Shown here: positions 6,075 through 10,854 of the stretch, in pieces
Numbering within the stretch: the stretch's first letter is position 1
Layout of the letters: each line of letters starts with the position of its first letter
Assembly: GCA_003453695.1 (NCBI GenBank)
Contig: DMNK01000062.1
Coordinates: 1 to 10,854, forward strand
Length of the DNA: 10,854 bases
Direction: 5' to 3'
From: Acidimicrobiaceae bacterium
Lineage (GTDB): Bacteria; Actinomycetota; Acidimicrobiia; Acidimicrobiales; UBA8190
Notes under the pieces: generated by a model
The model's database searches: none
Told to the model about the DNA's origin: nothing
The model's input: only the letters and a program-made list of their open reading frames with translations
Program-made: the position numbers and the translations under genes

Positions 6075-6826
6075 CCGACGTCACGCGCGCCGAGGTGTGC
6101 GTCGCCGCCTGTGCCGACGCCTGGAGGGGGGACGGCGAGACGCTGGCCAGTCCCTTCGGCACCATCCCCTCCCTGGGGGCCCGCCTGGCCCGCCTGACCT
6201 TCGAGCCCGACCTCGTGCTCACCGACGGCGAGGCGGCGCTCATGGCCAACACGCCGCCCCTCTCCGACACCGAGGACATCGTCCGCGAAGCGTGGCTGCC
6301 CTACCGGCGCGTGTTCGACGTGGTGTGGGCGGGACGGCGGCACGTCATGATGATGGCGAGCCAGCTCGACCGCTTCGGCAACCAGAACCTGAGCTGCATC
6401 GGCGACTGGCACCGGCCCAAGGCGCAGCTCATCGGGGTGCGCGGGGCTCCCGGCAACTCGGTGAACCACACCACCAGCTACTGGATCCCCTCCCACACCC
6501 CGAGGGCGGTGGTCGACCGCGTCGACATGGTGTGCGGCGTCGGCTACGACCGCGCCCGTGCCGTGCCCGGGGCGGCCCGCTTCCACGAGATCCGGGTGGT
6601 GGTCTCCAACCTGGCTGTCTTGGACTTCGCCACCCCCGACCACTCCTTGCGCCTTCGTTCGGTGCACCCCGGCGTCTCCGTCGACGAGGTGCTGGCCTCG
6701 AGCGGCTGCCCGGTGGTGGTCCCCGACCCGGTGCCCGAGAGTCGTCTTCCCACCCCCCAGGAGCTGGCGCTGCTGCGCCAGGTGCTGGACCCGGCCGGGC
6801 TGCGGGAGAAGGAGCTGCCGGGGTGA
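6071..6826 (+). CDS. ipdB: COCHEA-CoA hydrolase subunit IpdB (CoA-transferase-like)
   Basis: Beta subunit partner of IpdA, 251 residues, the same size class as Rv3552. Landmarks are SLGARLARLTFEPDLVLTDG (34-53), WAGRRHVMMMASQLDRFGNQ (86-105), GVRGAPGNSVNHTTSYW (122-138), GVGYD (156-160) and VVSNLAVLDFATPDHSLR (177-194). Ordinary class I CoA transferases carry the acyl-forming glutamate in an E(S/N)G motif of this subunit. Here the corresponding area reads LTDGEAAL (50-57), as in IpdB proteins, which fits hydrolase rather than transferase chemistry. It begins with an ATGA overlap with ipdA and ends with a GTGA overlap with ipdC. No strong ribosome site precedes it, so it probably depends on ribosomes arriving from ipdA, suiting fixed subunit stoichiometry. 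Confidence 0.93.
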   Translation: MTDVTRAEVCVAACADAWRGDGETLASPFGTIPSLGARLARLTFEPDLVLTDGEAALMANTPPLSDTEDIVREAWLPYRRVFDVVWAGRRHVMMMASQLDRFGNQNLSCIGDWHRPKAQLIGVRGAPGNSVNHTTSYWIPSHTPRAVVDRVDMVCGVGYDRARAVPGAARFHEIRVVVSNLAVLDFATPDHSLRLRSVHPGVSVDEVLASSGCPVVVPDPVPESRLPTPQELALLRQVLDPAGLREKELPG

Positions 6827-7956
6827 CGGAGGGCTCGCCGGGCCCGCCGGGCCCGCCGGCCGGCGCCCTTCCCGAGCCCCACCCCGCCCTGCGCACCCGG
6901 CTGTGCGCGCTGACCGGCGTGCGCTTCCCGGTCGTGCAGACCGGCATGGGTTGGGTGGCGGGCCCGCGGCTCGTCGCCGCCACCGCCTCGGCCGGGGGAC
7001 TGGGGATCCTGGCGTCGGCCACCATGACGCTCGAGGAGTTGTCGGCGGCCATCGACGACGTGAAGGCCCGGACCGACGCGCCGTTCGGGGTCAACCTGCG
7101 CACCGATGCCGCGGACGCCGAGCGGCGGGTGCAGCTGCTCATCGAGCGGGGGGTCAAGGTGGCGAGCTTCGCCCAGGCCCCGCGGCCGGAGATGGTGGCC
7201 AGGCTGCGCGAGGCGGGCGTGGTGGTGATGCCCACCGTCGGCGCCCGGCGCCACGCCGAGAAGGTGGCGCAGTGGGGGGCCGAGGCCGTCATCGCCCAGG
7301 GCGCCGAGGGCGGGGGACACACCGGCGTCGTGCCCACGTCGCTGCTGCTCCCCGAGGTGGTGGACGCCGTGGGCAGCAGGGTGGCGGTGATCGGGGCGGG
7401 GGGCTTCTTCGACGGCAGGGGACTCGTGGCCGCCCTCGCCTACGGAGCCGACGGCATCGCCATGGGCACTCGCTTCCTCCTGACCCGGGAGAGCACCGTG
7501 CCCGACGCCGTCAAGGCGCAGTACCTGGCCACGCCGGTCACCGGCACCGTGGTCACCACCAGCGTGGACGGCGCCCCCCAGCGGGTCATCCGCACGCCCG
7601 TGGTCGAGCGGCTGGAGGGGGCGGGCCGCATCACCACGCTGCCCCGCGCCGTGCGCAACGCCGTGGCCTTCAGGCGGCGCACCAAGACGTCGATGGCCTC
7701 GCTCGTGCGCGAGGGCCTGGCCATGAAAGAAGGCAACGAGCTCACCTGGGCGCAGGTGGTCATGGCCGCCAACGCGCCGATGATGACGCGCGCTGCGCTG
7801 GTCGAGGGGCGAACCGACGTCGGCATCCTCCCCACCGGGCAGGTGGTGGGCAGCATCGACGAGCTCCCCACGGTGGCGGAGCTCCTCGGGAGGGTGATCA
7901 CCCAAGCCAACGAGGTGCTCGACCTGCTGGCGCCGGGCGCCGCCACGAGGTCGTGA
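6823..7956 (+). CDS. ipdC: IpdC-type flavin oxidoreductase (nitronate monooxygenase-like)
   Basis: FMN-dependent TIM-barrel protein of the nitronate monooxygenase / 2-nitropropane dioxygenase family, 377 residues. The M. tuberculosis counterpart Rv3553 acts with IpdF before EchA20, converting the 5-hydroxy-indanone CoA thioester so that ring D can be opened. Conserved parts are VVQTGMGWVAGPRLVAATAS (37-56), GGLGILASATMT (58-69), PFGVNLRTDAADA (87-99), the flavin loop QGAEGGGHTG (159-168, H166), AGGFFDGRG (192-200) and GIAMGTRFLLT (211-221). The C-terminal extension ELTWAQVVMAANAPM (306-320) also fits IpdC. The GTG start overlaps the ipdB stop and has AGAAGGAG eight bases upstream. Unusual is a Gly/Pro-rich N-terminal extension (about residues 4-22) encoded by a short DNA repeat; the mycobacterial protein appears to start near residue 22. 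Confidence 0.92.
   Translation: MTEGSPGPPGPPAGALPEPHPALRTRLCALTGVRFPVVQTGMGWVAGPRLVAATASAGGLGILASATMTLEELSAAIDDVKARTDAPFGVNLRTDAADAERRVQLLIERGVKVASFAQAPRPEMVARLREAGVVVMPTVGARRHAEKVAQWGAEAVIAQGAEGGGHTGVVPTSLLLPEVVDAVGSRVAVIGAGGFFDGRGLVAALAYGADGIAMGTRFLLTRESTVPDAVKAQYLATPVTGTVVTTSVDGAPQRVIRTPVVERLEGAGRITTLPRAVRNAVAFRRRTKTSMASLVREGLAMKEGNELTWAQVVMAANAPMMTRAALVEGRTDVGILPTGQVVGSIDELPTVAELLGRVITQANEVLDLLAPGAATRS
6837..6859 (+). repeat. Short tandem 9-bp repeat in the 5' end of ipdC
   Basis: The unit GCCGGGCCC is repeated exactly at 6837-6845 and 6846-6854, with a partial third copy to 6859. It keeps the reading frame and encodes the PGPPGPP-like N-terminus of IpdC. Copy-number change by slippage would alter only a dispensable-looking extension, without a frameshift. 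Confidence 0.6.
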
Positions 7957-8486
7957 CGGCGACGAGCGCGGCGGGCGGCCCGGCGCGCACGGTGCGGACC
8001 ACCGGCGGCGTGGATCTCGAGATCGGCACGTTGCGGCCCGAGGAGCGTGACGCGCTGTACCGATTGTTCGCCGAGATCGTCGAACGCGGTGAGGGCTTCC
8101 CACAGCGCCCGCCCCTCGCCGAGGCGGACTTCGAGCTGTACTGGGGGAGCGGGGCCCAGTTCGTGGTGGTCGCCCGCCACCGGGGAACGGTCGTGGGCGC
8201 CTACCACGTGAAGCCCAACTTCCCCGGGCGCGCCGGCCACATCGCCAACGCCGGCTACGTGGTCGACGGCGCCTTGCGGGGCAAGGGGGTGGGCCGGGCG
8301 CTCGTCGAGGACTCGATGGTCCAGGCCCGCCGGGCCGGCTTCGATGCCATGCAGTTCAACCTGGTGTTCGCCTCCAACCCGGCGCGGACGCTGTACGAGG
8401 AGCTCGGCTTTCAGGTGGTGGGCCGGGTGCCCGCCGCCGTGGAAGGCGAGGACGCCCTCGTGTACTGGCGGGCTCTCGGCCCCTAG
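7953..8486 (+). CDS. GNAT-family N-acetyltransferase
   Basis: Acetyl-CoA-dependent acyltransferase of the GCN5-related fold, 177 residues. The acetyl-CoA pyrophosphate loop (motif A) reads RGKGVG at 109-114, after the strand AGYVVDGALRG, and the usual C-terminal part NPARTLYEELGFQVVGRV (142-159) is present with Y148 at the common general-acid position. No signal peptide or membrane segment is visible. The substrate cannot be read from the sequence. The GTG start overlaps the ipdC stop as GTGA, so it is the fifth translationally coupled gene of the steroid operon. That suggests, but does not show, a job linked to this pathway, such as modifying an enzyme or a CoA-derived product. The N-terminal 20 residues look disordered, so a start slightly further in (for example the GTG at V14) is possible. 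Confidence 0.88.
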   Translation: MTATSAAGGPARTVRTTGGVDLEIGTLRPEERDALYRLFAEIVERGEGFPQRPPLAEADFELYWGSGAQFVVVARHRGTVVGAYHVKPNFPGRAGHIANAGYVVDGALRGKGVGRALVEDSMVQARRAGFDAMQFNLVFASNPARTLYEELGFQVVGRVPAAVEGEDALVYWRALGP

Positions 8487-8487
8487 C

Positions 8488-8495
8488 CCCTAGGG
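8488..8495. other. 8-bp palindrome at the convergent gene junction
   Basis: CCCTAGGG is a perfect palindrome lying across the 3-bp gap between the GNAT stop (8484-8486) and the secreted hydrolase stop (8490-8492). It has no loop and no T-tract, so it is not a convincing terminator. Both TAG stops fall in this repeated CCCTAG sequence. I see no other terminator for either gene here. Confidence 0.4.
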
Positions 8496-10739
8496 CAGGC
8501 CGCTCGGCGAGGCGGTCTCCGCCGGTGTGGTGCACCGGACGCCTTCCTGGGCACCGCAGGCGGGTCCGGTGGCGGGCAGATCGGGGACCACGCTCTGCAT
8601 GGGCAACAAGATCGACGACGGGTGGGCGGCGTCGGAGAGGATGGTGTTGACACCGACGGGGCGGGCGCTCGCCACCCAGGAGTAGAGCTGGTCGAGGAAC
8701 GGCGGAGCGGAGATGCTCACCATGAGGCGATGCCCGGGGCGGAACACCCAGCCCAGGGGGTACACCTCGATGTTCACCTCGTAGCTCTGCACCGGGAGCA
8801 GCAACTGGGTCGTCGTGAACGGGTGGTCGGGCCAGATCATCTGAGCGCCCGGCGTGGCGCATGCCTCCGGCGCCCCGCTGTTCGATACGCATTGTGAGCC
8901 GGCAGAGTCGACCGCCCGGAACGACGCCCGCAGCAGTCCGTATTGGAGGAATTGCTCAGCGCCCGTGGGGCCCACGTCGACCAGCTGCACGAAGTAGTCG
9001 CTGTCGGGGGCGCTCGAGGTGGCGTAGAGGTCTGCTTCGATGGGCCCGTCCAGCGTGACGTCCTTGCTGAACGGGGCCGTGTCGTAGGTGAGCTCCTCAG
9101 GTCCTGGTGAGCTCAGCGCCGGTCCGAGACCCTTCTCGTAGAGCTGGATGTCGGCGGGATCGATGCCCGTCTCGGTGGGGCCCGGGTAGTCGTCGGGCCC
9201 GACCGTGCTCGACACATAGGAGCGTGACCCTCTGGCGCCGGGCGTGGATCCGGTGAGCGTGCCGTCGGCGTTGAGGAAGTACCGGGTCCACGTCGTGCCC
9301 GGAAGCGGGAAGGCCGTCGAGCACACCGGTGGGTTCACCTTCTCGCCGGAGGGGTCGCCGGTGGCCTCGAAGTTCCCGGTGCTCTCGAAGTACGACAGCA
9401 CCGCCTCACCCGGACAGGGGTTGGCGGTGGTGGTGGAGGCCGTGGTGGCCCCGGTGTCGACCCAGTGGGCAGGATTGACATCGGGTTGGCCCAGGGCGTT
9501 GCACGCCCGGGTCACGCCCTTCTCGTAGCAGTCGAGCCAGTTCTGCTCGTCAGGGTGGTACACGGGCCCGGCGCTGTCGTGACGGCCGTTGGTGAACACC
9601 ATCCGGTACGGCAAGGGGCGCGAGCCCCGCGCGACCAGGCCCTGGTCCATCGCCTCGACGTCCTGAAAGAGCCGAGCACCGCCCCGTGGACCGGTTTGCT
9701 CGTCCTGGTACTGCTGGTCCGTGTGGATCGGCGCTTGGCTGTAGGGCAGCCACGACAGGTAGGTGTCGAGCGAGTGGGCCTCCCACCACGGTCCTTCGGT
9801 GGAGTCGAGCGAGCCGTTCACGATGGGGTTGTCGGCGACGGGGGTGAGGTCGGGGGTGAGCGGTGTCAGCGACAACTCGTGTTGTGCGTAGGCCTCCAGA
9901 CACGAAGGATCCCCGGCCGCCGCCGAGGACTCGATGCGTTGCAGGTTCCCGCTCAGCTCCGACTCCGGCCGGAGCACTCCGTCCCATCCCAGGGGGAAAC
10001 CGAGGTCGGGTATGCCTCCCATGTAGGTGATGCCGCTGTAGGTGTCGTCGATGAGCCCCGAGACGGCCACCGCCTTCAGGTGGTTGACCCCGCCGTAGGG
10101 GTGGTAACCGGGCCGGGCCAGGTCGTAGCCGATGCGCTCGGCGGTCATGAACCCCGTGAGTCCGGGATAGGAGTGCCCGATGATCCCGACGTTCCCGTTC
10201 GACCACGGCTGGGCCGGGATCCACTGCTCGACGATCTGGGCCCCGTCGTCGCTGTCGGCCCAGGAGAAGAGGTCGAATTGCCCGGTCGAGCAGCCCGTGC
10301 CACGCACCGAGGCGTGGATCATGACGTACCGGTTGGCCCACTCCGAGGGGTCGAGCGCCCCGCCTCCGCCGTCGTAGCCGTCCATCTCGAACAGCGCCGG
10401 CCATCTGCTCCCGGTGGTGTATCCAGCCGGGTAGCTCACCACCACGGCGATCTTGGTGCCGTCGCTCATGGAGGCGTAGGCGTAGGCGGGTGCCGGTGCC
10501 GCCGACGACGTCGATGCCGCCGACGACGACGATGCCGATGTCGCTCCCGGTGCGACTGCCCGTGCTGCTCCGTGTGCCGCCGCCGCTGACGCTGCCGCTG
10601 CCGGCGCCGGCGCAGATGGGTCACTGAGGGCGTGATTGGCGGCGATCGCCGTTCCCACTGCGCCCAGCACGGCCAGCGTCGACACCGCCGCCGGCACGGC
10701 GCGCCGGAGCATCGAAGCGAAGGGGTACGTGCCGCCCAC
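8490..10739 (-). CDS. Secreted CocE/NonD-family alpha/beta-hydrolase (X-Pro dipeptidyl-peptidase-like)
   Basis: Large exported serine hydrolase, 749 residues, of the S15/CocE group, whose members cleave esters, amides or X-Pro peptides. A Sec signal lies at residues 1-33: charged LRR, then a hydrophobic stretch ending AIA, with likely cleavage before ANHA. An Ala/Ser/Pro-rich linker spans about 40-85. The catalytic domain shows VRGTGCSTGQFD (145-156), the nucleophile elbow GHSYPG (188-193, S190), a likely acid D346 in QDEQTG, and a likely base H387 in NGRHDS. The C-terminal part (about 555-715) resembles the jelly-roll domain, with LDGPIEADLYATSS and FRPGHRLMVSISAP. About ten cysteines fit an extracytoplasmic protein. 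The start is GTG 10739 with AGGAGG five bases upstream. It is convergent with the GNAT gene. The substrate is unknown, and a role in releasing steroid conjugates would be speculation. Confidence 0.9.
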   Translation of the reverse strand: MGGTYPFASMLRRAVPAAVSTLAVLGAVGTAIAANHALSDPSAPAPAAAASAAAAHGAARAVAPGATSASSSSAASTSSAAPAPAYAYASMSDGTKIAVVVSYPAGYTTGSRWPALFEMDGYDGGGGALDPSEWANRYVMIHASVRGTGCSTGQFDLFSWADSDDGAQIVEQWIPAQPWSNGNVGIIGHSYPGLTGFMTAERIGYDLARPGYHPYGGVNHLKAVAVSGLIDDTYSGITYMGGIPDLGFPLGWDGVLRPESELSGNLQRIESSAAAGDPSCLEAYAQHELSLTPLTPDLTPVADNPIVNGSLDSTEGPWWEAHSLDTYLSWLPYSQAPIHTDQQYQDEQTGPRGGARLFQDVEAMDQGLVARGSRPLPYRMVFTNGRHDSAGPVYHPDEQNWLDCYEKGVTRACNALGQPDVNPAHWVDTGATTASTTTANPCPGEAVLSYFESTGNFEATGDPSGEKVNPPVCSTAFPLPGTTWTRYFLNADGTLTGSTPGARGSRSYVSSTVGPDDYPGPTETGIDPADIQLYEKGLGPALSSPGPEELTYDTAPFSKDVTLDGPIEADLYATSSAPDSDYFVQLVDVGPTGAEQFLQYGLLRASFRAVDSAGSQCVSNSGAPEACATPGAQMIWPDHPFTTTQLLLPVQSYEVNIEVYPLGWVFRPGHRLMVSISAPPFLDQLYSWVASARPVGVNTILSDAAHPSSILLPMQSVVPDLPATGPACGAQEGVRCTTPAETASPSGLP

Positions 10740-10818
10740 GTCGTCCTCCTGAGAACAAGGTTTCCGCCGACCTCGCCCCCCGAGGTGGGATCCTATACAG
10801 CCCCGTCGAGGGTCTCCC
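10740..10818 (-). promoter_or_regulatory. Intergenic region upstream of the secreted hydrolase
   Basis: This 79-bp gap holds a -10-like TATAGG on the minus strand (10797-10792), a 6-bp hairpin (10770-10786) and the hydrolase ribosome site AGGAGG. If TATAGG is used, transcription would start around 10785, placing the hairpin at the very 5' end of the leader. No convincing -35 box is seen. The gene could instead be read from the upstream thiolase-like gene. Confidence 0.3.
10770..10786 (-). terminator. Short hairpin: weak terminator or leader stem
   Basis: ACCTCG (10770-10775) and CGAGGT (10781-10786) pair over 6 bp around a loop of five identical bases. It lies 32 bases downstream of the thiolase-like stop codon and about 30 bases upstream of the hydrolase start. 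No T-tract follows, so termination is uncertain. Confidence 0.3.
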
Positions 10819-10854
10819 TCAGCCCAGACGTTCGATGATGGTGGCGTTGGCCTG
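10819..10854 (-). CDS. C-terminal end of a probable thiolase, cut by window edge
   Basis: Only the last 11 codons and the stop (TGA at 10821-10819) are inside the window, reading QANATIIERLG on the minus strand. Acetyl-CoA acetyltransferases commonly end in a segment of the form GGG(x)A(x)AT(x)(x)E, and this tail resembles that type. A thiolase would suit the locus, because the product of IpdAB is cleaved by one in steroid catabolism (FadA6 lies near this cluster in M. tuberculosis). With so few residues the call is tentative; the frame could belong to another family or be chance, although an abrupt stop followed by an intergenic-looking gap supports a real gene end. Confidence 0.5.
   Translation of the reverse strand, partial: QANATIIERLG

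Noticed and set aside
6544..8103. A 519-codon minus-strand frame opposite ipdC and GNAT
   Set aside because: It is antisense to two well-supported genes and consists of His/Arg/Gly-rich low-complexity sequence.
9465..10589. A 374-codon plus-strand frame opposite the secreted hydrolase
   Set aside because: It is Val/Gly/Arg-rich shadow sequence that ends in a low-complexity Arg/Cys tail made by the antisense of the Ala/Ser linker.
10490..10610. Repetitive gccgacgacg-like DNA that might be a functional repeat
   Set aside because: It encodes the Ala/Ser-rich linker after the signal peptide of the secreted hydrolase, and codon bias for Ala and Ser explains the periodicity.
10754..10767. AACAAG, a half-site like the KstR2 palindrome
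   Set aside because: The second half (CTTGnT) is not present, and a 6-base half-site is expected by chance.
1..10854. Mobile elements, tRNA/rRNA genes or CRISPR arrays
   Set aside because: No transposase or integrase motifs, no regularly spaced repeats and no tRNA-like cloverleaf were seen in reading both strands; genes fill almost the entire window.

Overview
The window comes from a high-GC bacterium, most likely an actinobacterium. Evidence for this: strongly G/C-ending codons, many GTG starts, 4-bp ATGA/GTGA overlaps between genes, a three-subunit transhydrogenase, and a gene order that matches mycobacterial steroid catabolism. The proteins resemble the Mycobacterium tuberculosis versions but are clearly diverged, and no mycobacterial KstR2-type operator is visible. 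That would fit a non-mycolate actinobacterium (Acidimicrobiia or a similar lineage), but the lineage is an inference. No mobile element, RNA gene or CRISPR array was seen.

Left part (1-2515, minus strand): a tightly packed proton-translocating NAD(P) transhydrogenase operon, pntAA-pntAB-pntB. Each junction is a GTGA overlap. pntB runs off the left edge of the window. Upstream on the same strand are a stand-alone EAL-domain c-di-GMP phosphodiesterase gene (2601-3428) and an SDR oxidoreductase gene (3549-4331).

Centre (4332-8486): a 115-bp divergent promoter region, then five plus-strand genes joined by four 4-bp stop/start overlaps: echA20, ipdA, ipdB, ipdC and a GNAT acetyltransferase. echA20-ipdAB-ipdC has the same order as Rv3550-Rv3553 of M. 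tuberculosis. There these enzymes open the last two steroid rings (C and D) in the HIP branch of cholesterol catabolism: IpdC prepares the ring system, EchA20 hydrolyses ring D to give COCHEA-CoA, and IpdAB hydrolyses the last six-membered ring. The divergent SDR gene sits where Rv3549c/Rv3548c sit in mycobacteria. The GNAT gene is an addition I do not know from the mycobacterial locus.

Right part (8490-10854, minus strand): a large secreted alpha/beta-hydrolase of the CocE/NonD (X-Pro dipeptidyl-peptidase-like) type. It converges on the GNAT gene with only 3 bp between the stop codons. Upstream of it is the last dozen codons of another minus-strand gene, whose C-terminus looks like a thiolase. 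A thiolase would fit the steroid context, since one acts directly after IpdAB.

Together the window joins a steroid C/D-ring module to NADPH supply (Pnt) and a c-di-GMP enzyme. The physical link is clear; a functional link between the steroid genes and Pnt or EAL is only inferred. The main points worth a second look are the translationally coupled GNAT gene, the candidate operator in the divergent region, and two apparently leaderless GTG starts.
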